DNA of 64,000 nt. Origin: Lucinisca nassula. Taxonomy: Eukaryota > Mollusca > Bivalvia > Lucinida > Lucinidae. Below, piece after piece: positions 22,414 through 33,107 of this stretch. The stretch lies in assembly GCA_963580285.1 (NCBI GenBank), contig OY757013.1, positions 135,343,027-135,407,026 of the forward strand, read 5' to 3'. Every line of letters starts with the position of its first letter. Position 1 is the first letter of the stretch. The notes under the pieces are model-generated. The model saw nothing but the letters and a program-made list of their open reading frames with translations. It ran no database searches and was not told where the DNA came from. A program made the translations under genes and the position numbers.

Positions 22414-22670
22414 CATCACGAAAACACGCCTGTCTAATTTTGACCCACTTGAACCCCAGTTTTATGTAGTAAAACTGAGGTTTACAGGGGTAAACCGTAT
22501 TTTTCTTATTTCTGCTCTGAAATGTAGATTGTGGGTACTCGTTAGAACCGCCTCACAATCTATATTTTAGAGCAGAAATAAGAAAGAATATCCAACTTTT
22601 TCATCTTAAAATTTTCATTTTTTTCGGTCATAAAGGTGGCAATGTATTTGTATGGGCGGTTTGCGTCATG
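22414..22670 (+). mobile_element. HpA, plus, half of hairpin lost
   Basis: The central hairpin stops after GAACCGCCTC and resumes at ACAATCTATATTTTAGAGC. A 20 bp HpA end scrap (TCATTACGAGAACGCCTAT) sits between it and mariner. Confidence 0.8.
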
Positions 22671-22689
22671 ACAAATGCATAAACTTTCC

Positions 22690-22936
22690 CGAAGATTTTT
22701 TTTTCTTATTTCTGCTCAAAATATAGTATAACTATAGATGGTGGGTACTCGTCAATCTAGGCGGTTCTAACGAGTATTTTTTCTAATTGCTGCACAAAAT
22801 ATAGATTGTGGGTACTCAGGAGAAGTGCTTCATCTGAGAAATACGAAAATAAGGTTTGCCCCCTGTAAACCCCAGTTTTACTATATAAATGTGGGATTCA
22901 AGGGGATCAAATTATATAGGCGTGCTTTCATGATGG
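22690..22936 (-). mobile_element. HpA, minus, rearranged
   Basis: Two partial hairpins (AGGCGGTTCTAACGAG; GATTGTGGGTACTC) in tandem, then the normal CCCCAGTTTTACTATAT...CGTGCTTTCATGATG end. Confidence 0.65.
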
Positions 22937-23113
22937 TATGCGCAGCCTTGTATTAGTTCTTTCTTGTTGCATCAAAAACAAAATCCTTTTCACATCAGTT
23001 GGCACATTTTTGTAAGGGCATGCATAGGTCTCGCGACACAGTTAAGGCTCAACAGATGAGCGACCGAGAATACGTTGTTCGGACAAGCCGAAGAGGGGGG
23101 AAATGTGGTTGTT

Positions 23114-23400
23114 CATCACGTTAACAAGTCCGTGAAGTGAAGACCCCCTTAAACCCCACTTTATATAGAGAAAACTTGGGTTTACGGGGGTATACATTAT
23201 TTTCCTTATTTCTGCTCCAAGACATTCGAGCGTAGGTTGTGGGTACTCGTTAGAACCGCCTCATTGAGGCGGTTCTAACGAGCAACCACAACCTATGTTT
23301 TAGTATAATTAAGGAAAATATCACTGATTTTAATCCGAAAAGTAGCCATTTTGGATGTGTGAAAAAATGCACTATGATGCTCGAGTGTGTTATCGTAATT
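23114..23400 (+). mobile_element. HpB, plus
   Basis: Full-length with perfect GAACCGCCTCATTGAGGCGGTT core and a small insertion (ATTCGAGC) in the left arm. Confidence 0.85.
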
Positions 23401-23404
23401 TGTT

Positions 23405-23632
23405 GTCACGAAAACATGCATGCCTAAATAAACCTGACCCCCTTTAACCCCATTTTATATAGTAAAACTGAGGTTTACAGGGGTATTTTTCTTATTTTAA
23501 TTCCAACCTATAGATTGTGGGCACTCGTCAGAACCGCTTCATCGAGGCGGTACTAACAAGTATCCACAATATTCATGTAAATTTAAGACCAGAAATGAGA
23601 TAAATTTGCAGTGTATTTGTATATGCGAGTTG
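23405..23632 (+). mobile_element. HpA, plus, decayed
   Basis: Shortened interior, hairpin with mismatches (GAACCGCTTCATCGAGGCGGTA), right end cut at GTATATGCGAG. Confidence 0.65.
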
Positions 23633-23694
23633 TAGAAGGCTTAATTTTTTTATTTTTTTTTTTTTTGTTAAGAAATATATCAGCTCTACCTGTC

Positions 23695-23981
23695 AGCCCC
23701 CGCCCATCGGGGCTTGAAGAAGTAGATATGCTACAAGATGCTTCCACGCAGAGCTGAAACGGAGTATTGGTAAACCGCTTAGAGGATCTAAGACTTCCCA
23801 GCCAAAGCGGTGCGAGTCGGGTCGTCCATGCTTATAAACCCATTGGTTTCATTGGGCGACAGGGCTTGTGATGTCATTTCATCTCAATGTCGGCTAAAAG
23901 TCCCAGAAAAATTGGAAGCAGCGTCTTCAAAATGACCTATAAAGTGTTGACCGAGACGTTAAACATCAAATCAAACAAACA
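23695..23981 (+). mobile_element. SINE-B, plus
   Basis: Full copy with CAGCCCCCGCCCATCGGGGC head and AAACAAACAAAC tail. Confidence 0.85.
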
Positions 23982-23994
23982 AACAGCTCTAGCT

Positions 23995-24435
23995 GGGATT
24001 TGTTGAGTAATAAATCACAGATTTGAGGTCAGTTGTAAAGAAGACAAATCACGAGCGACTAGCGCGCGTATTTGTCTACATACAACCGACCGACAAACTG
24101 TGATTTATTACTCAACACATCACAAAAAGAGCTTATCTATTTCGATTCTAACTGGCTGAAAATTGACAATAAATGTTGTTGTTTCCTTAAAAATCTCACA
24201 ACTTTTCGTCATTGTTACAAGAAATCCCGCTAAAATTATCGACTGAAATACACGCATTTGTATCCTTTCCTAACGTTTTTGATGCGAAAATATGACATTA
24301 CACCGTCTAACGTCAAGAAAATAAATCGACTAGTGACGTCATAAATTGGCAGTTTTTAATGACGTCACTCGTCACGCTCTTCCTTGCTGTGATTTGTTGT
24401 GGACTAAAACACAGTTATTTTCCATGGCCTATATG
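23995..24435 (+). repeat. R3 repeat, fullest copy
   Basis: Begins with a hairpin (AATAAATCACAGATTTG ... CAAACTGTGATTTATTACTC) around GACAAATCACGAGCG. The second half (TATTTCGATTCTAA, AAATTATCGACTGAAA, GTGACGTCA twice) is shared with 61612-61910. It ends about 30 bp before exon b. Confidence 0.65.
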
Positions 24436-24464
24436 TACATATATTTAAGTAATTTATTTTTCAG

Positions 24465-24647
24465 GGACTCGAGGGAGTGGTACTGGAAAGAGCAATGTAG
24501 ACAAAAGCTGCATTACCTTTCAAGCTTCCTTTTTGGAATCAAGCCGCAAAACCAGTTTTCTTGGTATGGCAATAGCCAGTGGTATGGCAGATGCTGGATA
24601 CTATGGCCTTGGGCCTTTCAGACCGTCTTTTTTGCTCAGTGCTTAGA
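24465..24647 (+). CDS. Unrecognised secreted Cys/Trp-rich protein, exon b
   Basis: Internal exon with 3' splice site TTATTTTTCAG before 24465 and 5' splice site GTAAGG at 24648. It takes one base to finish the codon split from exon a (TG+G, Trp), runs 60 codons, and leaves two bases (GA). The 183 bp length keeps the phase. The peptide is unusually aromatic: EWYWKEQC, FSWYGNSQWYGRCWILWPW, with three Cys (EQC, GRC, AQC). No stop in frame; the other phase reached from exon a hits a stop. No domain was recognised. The W/Y/C content suggests a small disulfide-bonded extracellular domain, which is inference. Upstream intron is 22.3 kb. A SINE-B begins about 30 bp downstream. Confidence 0.65.
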
Positions 24648-24678
24648 GTAAGGATCTTTGTGCACTGTATTTTGTTTA

Positions 24679-24977
24679 GCCCGTTTGTTTTGTTTGTTTG
24701 ATTTCAGGTTTAACGTCCCCGTCAACAATGTAAAGGTCATTTTGGAGACGTTGCTACCAGTTTTGTGAGACTTTTACCCGACCTTGAGATGACATGACAT
24801 CTCAAGCCCTGCCGCCCAGTGAACCAATAGGGTTTATAAGCATGGACGGTCAGACTCGCACCGCTTTGCCTGGGCAGGTTGAGATCCTCTAAGCGGTTTA
24901 CCAGTACTCATGTTCGGTCGGTTTCGGCTCTGCGTGGAAGCATCGTGCAGTCCATCTATTTCTTCAAGCCCGGTGGG
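24679..24977 (-). mobile_element. SINE-B, minus
   Basis: Full body; the head is cut at GGCTTGAAGAAATAGATGG. Lies just inside the intron after exon b. Confidence 0.85.
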
Positions 24978-24984
24978 CCTTTGG

Positions 24985-25185
24985 AGTAAACTTATCTTCT
25001 TGCTTTGCTACCATGTACCTGGGGGCGTTTGGGTGAGACTGAGGTGGCGTGTATCTTGCGTCACTGGAGAGTCCAACTAATATTGGCTTACAGTTGGGCA
25101 AGACCTACTGTCCTTGCAGCAGGTTAGTGCAGAGGTGGGAGGCTATTGCTTGAGTGTCTACACTTCCATTCATTGTCCCCTTCAC
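24985..25185 (+). repeat. R4 repeat
   Basis: Shared with 26880-27110: TCTTGCGTCACT, ATATTGGCTTACAGTTGG, TCTACACTTCCATTCATT. Confidence 0.6.
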
Positions 25186-25195
25186 TTGCATATAC

Positions 25196-25611
25196 TAAAA
25201 GAATCTTATATGGGTGTGAGGGGTGGATGTAAAAATCCGTCCCGATGGTCACTGTCCGGCATCACGAGGCTTGCCGAGTGATGCCGGACAGTGATCCCGA
25301 GGGACGGAGTTTTCTATCCACCCCCATCACACCCATATAGGAATCTTCTTCTTGCATACCTTCCATTTTTTATCGCGGATTTTATTGCTGTAGTCACTAC
25401 CCACGTCCGCCATATTGTGATGACAATACAGGAATACTAAGTGACGTCACATAACGTGCTGTGACGTCAACCTTAACGACGGCGCATATGAGGTCGTATT
25501 CAACCAGTGCATTTATGAAACACGCGAGAATATTCAATATTGGGTAAGAACACTAGGGTTAGAACAGAATTTCTATCCCAAGCTAAAACTATGGATTTCC
25601 TTAACTGGTGT
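25196..25611. repeat. P repeat, second copy, about 70 bp hairpin arms
   Basis: AGAATCTTATATGGGTGTGA to its inverse CACACCCATATAGGAATCTT, with core TCACTGTCCGGCATCACGAG / CTCGG..TGCCGGACAGTGA. The right half matches 16740-16945. Confidence 0.7.
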
Positions 25612-25857
25612 GCAAGAAAAAAAAACCAAATCGAAACCCTAGTGGGAAAACTTCATACGGACGCGATGAGTTTGCTGCTTTGAGATACATATGCGCGAGG
25701 ACAAGAAAAAATGTCTTTAGTACTCACCGATTAGTGTGTGCTTCATTTACGATATATTTTAATATTTGCAAATACTCCTGCACAGCCAAATAATATAGGA
25801 CTTGATCGTCTATGCATGGCAGGCTCAGGCGAGCCATCCATTGCAAAAAAAAAAAAA

Positions 25858-26147
25858 CAAAACACGCCTGTACATTTGCAAACTGTACATTTGCATTGCA
25901 AACTTTACCGCCACAAAAACGAAAATTTTAAGATGAAACAATGTTGATATTTTTTTCTTATTTCTGTTCAAAATATAGATTGTGTGTAATCGTTAGAACC
26001 GCCTCATTGAGGCGGTTCTAACGATTACCCACAATCTATATGTTTGAGCAAAATAAGAAAAATAGGGTTTACCCTGTAAACCCCAGTTTGACTATATAAA
26101 GGTGGGGTTCAAGGCGGTCAAAATTATATAGGCGTGTTTTCGTGATG
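25858..26147 (-). mobile_element. HpA, minus
   Basis: Full hairpin with ATCGTTAGAACC arms. Left end decayed into an A run; right end GGCGTGTTTTCGTGATG. Confidence 0.8.
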
Positions 26148-26172
26148 AGGCACAGGCGTCCATTAAAAAAAA

Positions 26173-26370
26173 CGGAGTGGCTATTTGCAGTCAACTGCAA
26201 ATAGCCAAAAAACGTTGAAATGGCTATTTGCAGTCACTGCAAATAGCCAGAAAACGTTAAAATGGCTATTTGCAGTCAACTGCAGATAGCCAAAAAACGT
26301 TTAAATGGCTATTTGCAGTCAACTGCAAATAGCCAGGAAAACGTTAAAATGGCTATTTGCAGTCATTCTG
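26173..26370. repeat. PAT-1 left palindromic array
   Basis: About 4.5 units. Each is GGCTATTTGCAGT, a few centre bases and ACTGCAAATAGCC (27-28 bp dyad), then a spacer like AAAAAACGTTAAAAT. Confidence 0.95.
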
Positions 26371-26429
26371 TTAGCGTTAGAAAGGCCACCTGGAGATGTT
26401 CAAAATATTTTAAAATGGAACGGGCATCT

Positions 26430-26765
26430 GCGGCCTTGTAGTTAATTTAGCTCTGACTCTTAATCATTAAAACTCACCATTATGGCTATGTTTGTTTGAT
26501 TTGATGTTTTACGTGCTCTGCAACACTATGTGGGACATTTTAGAGACGGTACTTCCATTTTTGTGCGACTTTTTCCACAGATTGAGACGTAAAGACATCT
26601 CAAGCCTATGACACCTGTAGGGCCTAGGACGCACCGACTCGCACCGATTGGCCTTAGCGGGCTAGTTCTTCTAAACGGTTCACCAGTACTCATGTGCAGG
26701 CAGTTTCTGCTCTGGATGGAAGCATCGTGCAGTCAATCTATGTCTCCAAGGCTCGATGGCCAGGG
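26430..26765 (-). mobile_element. Decayed SINE-C head joined to decayed minus SINE-B
   Basis: 26430-26487 keeps TGCGGCCTTGTAGTTAA and CTCTGACTCTTAATCATTA of a SINE-C head (plus). 26488-26765 is a diverged minus SINE-B with GACATCTCAAGCC and CACCAGTACTCATGTGC. Confidence 0.55.
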
Positions 26766-26879
26766 ACTAAAAATGGCTATATAGAGTCTATATTTTGTGT
26801 GAACATATGACACCTATAGTTTTAAATCAATTTTTTTTCACTGTTTAGCAATGTTCTCTGCTTATCTAATTTGTAACGC

Positions 26880-27110
26880 CCATGAGAGGTTGGTGGGGAG
26901 TGGGGCGGAGGGGGGGGGGGGGCAAAGGTGACGTGTGTCTTGCGTCACTTGGGCGTCCATCTGATATTGGCTTACAGTTGGTTAAGATAATGGTAGAGAG
27001 GGGGATGATGTTATTTCTTCTGATGATGTTATTTCTTCTGTTTCTACACTTCCATTCATTTTCCTCTCCCCGTCTCTCATTTTCATCTCTGCTATCTCTT
27101 TCCCCGTTTC
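26880..27110 (+). repeat. R4 repeat with G run
   Basis: As 24985-25185 but with a GGAGGGG run at 26906-26922 and a duplicated GATGATGTTATTTCTTCTG. Confidence 0.6.
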
Positions 27111-27142
27111 TTAGGAACAGGACACAAAATTACTCAATGAAT

Positions 27143-27290
27143 GAGACCGTCCAATGCATATAAGCCTTTTGGTTTCATTGGTCGGCAGGACTTGAGTTGT
27201 CATTTCATCTCAATGTCGCCGGTAACGTCTAAGTAACGTCGATGCAACGTAGTGGCAAACACTCACTATAAAATGAACGGGCGTGATGTG
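27143..27290 (+). mobile_element. SINE-B 3' fragment, decayed
   Basis: TTTGGTTTCATTGG, GACTTGAGTTGTCATTTCAT and AATGTCG match the SINE-B body; the tail is lost. Confidence 0.6.
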
Positions 27291-27295
27291 GTATT

Positions 27296-27600
27296 AAACC
27301 ATTATCATGCTGGACAAGTCAACCCTACCTTTGCAAACAATATATATTCAGATTAGGAAGCCATCTGATCAGGATCTACAGTGTTTGTCATGAAAAAGTG
27401 AACTGAATAAATACAGTGAATGGAGTAATGTCATTCTTTGATATTCTGCAATGGGCGTGGCTAAAATAATTGTAATTGTTGTGGTATTTAACACTTGTAA
27501 TGCTTTTTAAGACAAACGCTTCCTTTGCAAACAATGTCGATTCAGATCAGGAAGTCATCTGATCAGGATCTGCAGTGTTTGTTATGAATTTGTGAATAGA
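27296..27600. repeat. Two decayed H2 half-elements in tandem
   Basis: GGAAGCCATCTGATCAGGATC (near 27357) and GGAAGTCATCTGATCAGGATC (near 27549) each follow TTTGCAAACAAT and precede AGTGTTTGT, as in H2. Confidence 0.5.
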
Positions 27601-27744
27601 CTGCAGATAACCATTTTTTTTTCAAATAATGTATGGGCTGCATATACTGAGTGATATCAATTTTCACTGAAAATTTAAAACCTTAGTTTTAATTTGTAGG
27701 GGGCAATATTCACTCGTTGTGTCATTAAATTTTTCTCGACTGTT

Positions 27745-27985
27745 TTAACCCCCTTAAGATGCCAATCACAACAATGGTCATCTGAGTTGCTGTGTGCTGA
27801 TTACATTAAAAAGTCATTGTTGTAAACAGTATGGCCCCAGACCAAACTGCTGGGAACAATCTGATCGGGCTCCACACTGTTTGCCTGTATGCCTAAATAT
27901 TCTTTTAGACTGCAAAAATGTGAAATAGATGAGATACGCAGACGATATTTTCAGATGCAGTTTTTCTTAGCACCTCAAGGGTTGA
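27745..27985. mobile_element. Decayed TTAA-type MITE (H1/H2-like)
   Basis: Starts TTAACCCCCTTAAGATGCC and ends CTCAAGGGTTGAA. Inside, CAAACTGCTGGGAACAATCTGATC is a broken form of the hairpin. Confidence 0.4.
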
Positions 27986-28269
27986 ATCAATAGGATTATA
28001 TCTTTCAATAGATATGTGGTCAACATTACAGCCCCCGGGGGTCTCCACACGCCTTTATATTATACAAACACAATTGTATAATGAGCCATACCATGAGAAA
28101 AACTGTCTTTGCGAAGATCTGCTCAGATACCATGTACTGATTATGCATAAAGAGTTTCCTATTTTCCGATGTGACCCATATTAAAGAAACTACCGAAAGA
28201 AAAGATTTATCATTACAACATGGACTGGCTCATATTTACAGAATTTGAATTTTAATATGAACGTTTATA

Positions 28270-28450
28270 TGACACATATAGTGAAACTTTTACCACCAAA
28301 AAGTGGAAGTTTTCAGATACTAAATTTTGATATCTTTCAAACATAAGATTGTAGGAACTAGTTAGGACCGCCTCGGCGAGGCGGCTCTAATAAGGACCCA
28401 CAATATATGTTTTGACTAGAAGTAAGAAAAATAATATATCAATACAAACT
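28270..28450 (+). mobile_element. HpA/HpB remnant with GGACCGCCTC hairpin
   Basis: Core GACCGCCTCGGCGAGGCGGCTC with CAATATATGTTTTGA arm; the ends are gone. Confidence 0.5.
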
Positions 28451-28499
28451 GGAAGAAAAAGAAGCAATTTACACTGAAAGAAAATATATTCTGCTACTG

Positions 28500-28990
28500 T
28501 AGGGGGCTTGTACGATAGCGAAATGACACAGTGTTGCCAGTGCCCCTTGGGTCAAAATTGGCTACGCCCATGGGCCTAGTAGCTACCATAGACTTAAAGT
28601 GAAAAAAAAAAAACACTTATATTGAAGAAAAAAAAGTCAAAAATCTTCTTCCCTGAAACCATAAGGCCCAGGTTAGGTATTTAGCATGAAGAAACGCCGA
28701 GTAGTCGCCTACATGAATCCTGCCAATCATGCCCCTGGGATCCAAATTGGCCAAATCCTGTGGCCCCTTAACTCCAATAAACTTATAATGGAAAAAAAAC
28801 GTTTCAAAATCTTCTTCTCTGAAACCATGAAGTACAGACCTTAGATATTTAGTATATGGCAACATAAAATGGTCGCCTGCATAAATCCTGCCAAACATGC
28901 CCTTTGGGACAAAATTGGCCACGCCCCAGGGCTCACTAGCTCCTACTGACTTATACTGGAAAAAAGTTCAAACATGTTCTTCTCCGAAAC
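28500..28990 (-). repeat. Tandem array, about 168 bp unit, 3 copies
   Basis: AATCTTCTTCCCTGAAACC, AATCTTCTTCTCTGAAACC and TTCTTCTCCGAAACC recur about 168 bp apart, each followed by CTTAG.T.TTTAG and AATTGGCC blocks. A long minus reading frame arises from the repeat. Confidence 0.75.
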
Positions 28991-29019
28991 CATTAGGCCG
29001 AGAGCTTAGATTTTTAGCT

Positions 29020-30370
29020 CACCTGACCGAAGGTCACGGTGAGCTTTTGTGGCTGTAAGATGTCCCGGCGTCGTCGTGCGTCGTCCGTAAACTTTTCTTG
29101 TTAACACTCTAGAGGCCACAGGTTTAGTCCAATCATGATCAGAATGATTATCATGACAATATCTCGGTAGGGTTTGAATATGGGTCATGTCGGGTCAAAA
29201 AGTAGGTCAAAACGTCAAATAATAGAAAAACCATGTTAACACTAGAGGCCACAATTTGAGTCCAATCCTCATCAAACATGCTCAGAATGATCATCTCGAC
29301 AAAACCTACGTCAAGTTCGAAAATGGGTTATGTCAGGCTTAAAAGTAGGCTAATAGGTCAAATCATAGCAAAACCTTGTTAACACTCTAGAGGCCACAAT
29401 TTTGCTCCAATCATCATCAGTCTTGCTCAGAATGATCATCATAACACTATCTAGGTTAGGTTCGAATATGTCTCCTGTTGGACCCAAAAGTAGGCCAGTA
29501 GATCAAATCATAGAAAAAACCTGGTTAACACTCTAGAGGCCACAGTTTTGGTCCAAATATCATTCGTGTGTGTGTGTGTGTGTGAATTCGGGTTTAACGT
29601 CGCTTTCAACAATTTTCAGTCATATCACGACGGTGTCTGGTTGCGACAGGGAGCTCAATGCTCACATTTATAGTGCTGCCTCACTGAAGTATCATGTCCC
29701 AGACACATTACATGATACCACACCCAGTCACATTATCCTGACACTGGATCGACCAGTCCTAGCTCTACCCGTAAATCTGAGTGCCCAAACGAGGAGCAGC
29801 TAGTACCATTTTTAACGACTTTGGTATGTCGCGCCCGGGGTCGAACCCCAGACCTCCCGTTCCCCGAGCGGACACTACCAACTGAGCTATCGGGGCCGTC
29901 CAAATATCATTCAACTTGCCCAGAATGATCATCATAATAATATCTAGGTCAAGTTCGAATATGGGTCATGTCGGGTCAAAAAGTAGGTCAGTAGGGTCAA
30001 ATCATAGAAAAAACCTTGTTAACACTCTAGAGGCCACACTTTTTGTCCACTCATCATCAACCTTTCTCAGAATGATCGTCTCGACAATATCTAGGTTATG
30101 TTCGAATATGGGGTCATGTGGGTCAAAAGTAGGTCAGTAGGTCAAATCATAGAAAAACTTTGTTAACACTCTAGAGGCCGCAATTTTATTCTAATCATCA
30201 TCAACCTTGCTCAGAATGATCATCTTGACAATATCTAGGTCAATTTCGAATATAGGTCATGTGGGGTCAAAAAGTAGGTCAGTAGGTAAAATCATAGAAA
30301 AACGTTGTTAACACTCTAGAGGCCACAGTTTTTGGTCCCATCATCATCAAACTTGCTCAGAATTGTAATA
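29020..30370 (+). repeat. Tandem array, about 145 bp unit, 7 copies
   Basis: TTAACACTCTAGAGGCCACA recurs at 29101, 29236, 29379, 29525, 30019, 30163 and 30308; the 494 bp gap equals one unit plus the SINE-D insertion. It starts with AGCTCACCTGACCGAAGGTC, a palindromic leader. Confidence 0.9.
29566..29897 (-). mobile_element. SINE-D (tRNA-derived), minus, 15 bp target duplication
   Basis: On its strand: head GGCCCCGATAGCTCAGTTGG (A box) and GGTTCGACCCC (B box), body, tail GAAAGCGACGTTAAACCCG and a (CA)n end. GTCCAAATATCATTC is repeated perfectly at 29551-29565 and 29898-29912, inside the 145 bp array. Confidence 0.95.
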
Positions 30371-30389
30371 ACTTGGTCAGGAGGGGTAT

Positions 30390-31240
30390 TTTATGAATAG
30401 AGTGGTACCTCTTACAAAGGGGCCACACCTTGTCAACATTGTTAGATTGCACTAGGACCTGACCCACAATGTCCACAAGGTGCCAAGATAGTGACATACA
30501 GGCCAGTTCTTTTATCGTCAAAGGGTTCCACACACACCCCACACACACCATGCGTCATGGTAAGTAAGACTGAGCACGTTCATCTCTGTCTGGTGCAGTA
30601 GGACCTGACCCTCAAAGTCACAAGGTGCCCAGATAGTGACATACAAGTCAGCTCTGTATTGTCAAAGGGATCGCCCCCACCCCCACCCCCGCCTACACAG
30701 ACACCATGGGTCATTGTTAGTTAGACTGAGCCCGTTCATCTCCGTCTGGGGTACTAGGACCTTGCCCTTAATGTCTACAAGGTGCCCTGATAGTGACAGA
30801 CAAGTCAGCTCTGTATTGTCAAAGTGATCCACCCCCCCCCCCCCCACACACACACCAAGAGTCACTGTTTGTTAGACTGAGCCTGTTACTAGGACGTGAC
30901 CCTCAATGTGTCCACAAGATACCCAGATAGTGATATACAAAGTCAGCTCTGTATCGTCAAAGGGATCCACCCCCTTTCACCTTCACCATGAGGCATTGTT
31001 AGTTAGACTGAGCCTGTTCATCTCCGTCTGGTGCACTAGGACCTGACCCTCAATGTCCACAAGGTGCCCAGCTAGTGACATACAAGTCAGCTCTGTCTTG
31101 GTAAATGGATGGATACCGCTCCCACCCCCTTGTCACCATGAGTTATTGTTAGTTAGTTAGAATGAGCCCGTTCATTTCCGTCTGGTGCACTAGGTCCTGA
31201 CAGGTGCCCAGACAGTGACATACAAGTCAGCGCTGATTTC
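30390..31240 (+). repeat. Tandem array, about 147 bp unit, 6 copies
   Basis: AGGACCTGACCC-type words at 30454, 30600, 30756, 30891, 31038 and 31192. Each unit has GTGACATACAAGTCAGCTCT and a C/A-rich run of variable length. Confidence 0.9.
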
Positions 31241-31249
31241 TTCCTCAAA

Positions 31250-31500
31250 AAGGAAAACACTTTTGAAGGAATGTTCCATGAGTGTCACTCTGACAATTTT
31301 CCAATCCAAAAAAATATATAACCCTTAAAATGACTTACGTTCCTAAATAGCTAGATTGATTTTGAAATGATTTCACAGAAATGTTCCTTGGGCCACTGTC
31401 AGCAAAACATTGTTCAAACCGTCCACTCCACCTTATATTACCTGCCATAAGGATCAGCTGAGCGATCCAGGGCCATCATGGCCCTCTTATTTGAATGAAG
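31250..31500 (+). repeat. Terminal segment of the array element
   Basis: Ends in GCTGAGCGATCCAGGGCCATC, a hairpin GGGCCATCATGGCCC and CTTATT. The inverse of this layout opens the array at 62846. Confidence 0.5.
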
Positions 31501-31508
31501 ATGATGAC

Positions 31509-31708
31509 TATTTTCTTTATTTCTAGTCTAAACATAGATTGAATGTACTCGTTAGAACAGACTCAATGAGGCGGTTCTAACGTGTACCCACAATCTATGT
31601 GTTTGCACCAAAATAAGGAATGGTAATAATTACCCCTTAAACCCGGCTTTTCTCTATATAAAGTGGGGTTTAGAGGAGCCATAATTTCATGGACTTGTTA
31701 ACCTGATG
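31509..31708 (-). mobile_element. HpB, minus, left part missing
   Basis: Hairpin GTTAGAACAGACTCAATGAG (damaged arm) and right end ATTTCATGGACTTGTTAACC. Confidence 0.7.
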
Positions 31709-31795
31709 CGAAGAGCACACAACGAAGACTATGAATAGATAGCGCGGATACACAGACTGATCTGAATTTCGATGGGCGCACGTGTAAATGGCAGG
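31709..31795 (+). mobile_element. W fragment
   Basis: GAAGAGCACACAACGAAGACT, GCGGATACACAGACTGATCTGA and GGGCGCACGTG match the W interior. Confidence 0.5.
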
Positions 31796-31802
31796 AATAT
31801 AA

Positions 31803-32040
31803 AATGACTGCAAATAGCCATTCTAACGTTTTTCGGCTATTTGCAGTTGACTGCAAATAGCCATTTTAACGTTTTTTGGCTATCTGCAGTTGACTGCAAA
31901 TAGCCATTTTAACGTTTTCTGGCTATTTGCAGTTGACTGCAAATAGCCATTTTAACGTTTTTTGGCTATTTGCAGTTGACTGCAAATAGCCATTTTAACG
32001 TTTTTTGGCTATTTGCAGTTGACTGCAAATAGACTCTTCC
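31803..32040. repeat. PAT-1 right palindromic array
   Basis: About 5.5 units, mirror image of the left array (GGCTATTTGCAGTTGACTGC spaced by ATTTTAACGTTTTTT), closing with AGACTCTTCC. Confidence 0.95.
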
Positions 32041-32287
32041 TAAAAAAAAAACACGCCTATACAAATGCATTGCAAAGTTTACCGTCACAAAAACGAAAGT
32101 TTTAAGATGAAACAATGGTGATATTTTCTTTCTGCTCATTGAGGCGGTTCTAACGAGTACCTACAAATAATGTCTTGAAGCAGAAATATGAAAAAATACT
32201 GTATACCTCTGTAAACCCAATTTTACCATATACATGTAAAAGTCAGGTTCAAGGGGGTGAGAATAATATAGGCGTGTTTTCGTGATG

Positions 32288-32649
32288 GCTGGTCGCCTAT
32301 GAGATAAGCACCGTTTTATGAGTTAGCCCCATAAGGAAAGCACGCCTAGAAAGTGACAATTTTAAGATTCAAAAATCTGATATTTTTGTTTATCATACAT
32401 TTAGAATAAAATACTTAGTTTTTGAATATGCGATACGAACGTGACACCAATGCACGTATCACGCTTGCACGTGCTGCCATATCGCATGGGCTTTATCATA
32501 CCCAAAAAATCCATATCACAACCTGTATCGCATACCTCTGACGTCACCCTATTCGGAACAAGCGGCGTTCTTCCTTTTGCGGCATTTCGCATTTGTTGTG
32601 CAGGACGCCATTTGCAATTTGCAATATTTCGTCAAATTTTTTTAAAAGT
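32288..32649. other. Stretch with no recognised feature
   Basis: CG-containing region with a short GTATCACGCTTGCACGTGC dyad; no exon or known repeat. Confidence 0.3.
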
Positions 32650-32820
32650 GAAATGTATGATAAATAGATTATGATATGGCATTTTTCATATCATACCCAA
32701 TATCAGCCCTCGACCCATATCAGCCCTCGGGCCTTCGGCCCTCGGGCTGATATGGGAGTCTCGGGCTGATATGGGGTATGATATGAAACATGCCATATGA
32801 TAATCTCTATTTATCATATG
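32650..32820. repeat. Long hairpin, about 80 bp arms, GATATGGG sub-repeats
   Basis: GATAAATAGATTATGATATGG pairs with CCATATGATAATCTCTATTT. The centre is CCCTCGGGCCTTCGGCCCTCGGG with CATATCAGCCCTCG repeats on each side. Confidence 0.7.
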
Positions 32821-32989
32821 ACGTCGTTGATAAGCCGTGGATAACATCGAGTAATAAAAATCGGATGACCACACGTGTAATAACACTTTGGCGGGATTAA
32901 GTAACGTCAGGTCGACGTCCATGTCAACCATGCGGCTTTGTGGAAAATTTGTCAATTTTAAAGGCGATAAAATCCAATTTAAAGTGGTC

Positions 32990-33107
32990 ATATGATAAAC
33001 AGAATCTTATACTCGTGGTCATTTCATATGAAATTTATGAAAATCGCCGAAGGCTCGTTTCATAAATATCATACGAAATGACCACGATTGTAAGATCCTC
33101 TATTTAT
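32990..33107. repeat. Hairpin with GTGGTCATTTCATA arms
   Basis: TCGTGGTCATTTCATATGAAA pairs with TTTCATAAATATCATACGAAATGACCACGA around GCCGAAGGC. Ends AGATCCTCTATTTAT like 38390-38520. Confidence 0.65.

Larger units (their letters stand above)
26173..32040. mobile_element. PAT-1: transposon-like unit with palindromic tandem-array ends
   Basis: The ends are CGGAGTGGCTATTTGCAG and, inverted, GGAAGAGTCTATTTGCAG. Each end opens into an array of about 43 bp palindromic units pointing inwards. TAAAAAAAA flanks both ends (26164-26172, 32041-32049) as a 9 bp target duplication. The 5.9 kb interior is a pile of other repeats with no transposase frame, so it is non-autonomous. Relative: PAT-2 at 50335-53030. 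A 9 bp duplication fits Mutator-like elements, but the family is not proven. Confidence 0.75.
26161..32287 (-). mobile_element. HpA, minus, split by PAT-1 at its end
   Basis: CATTAAAAAAAA at 26161-26172 joins, after PAT-1 and one 9 bp duplication, to AACACGCCTATACAAATGCA at 32050. That restores a normal HpA end. The hairpin right arm remains at 32140-32160; the left arm is deleted. Confidence 0.75.

Noticed and set aside
26173..26370. CRISPR-like array of regular repeats and spacers
   Set aside because: The spacers are near-identical, the genome is eukaryotic, and an inverted partner array with a target duplication explains the structure.
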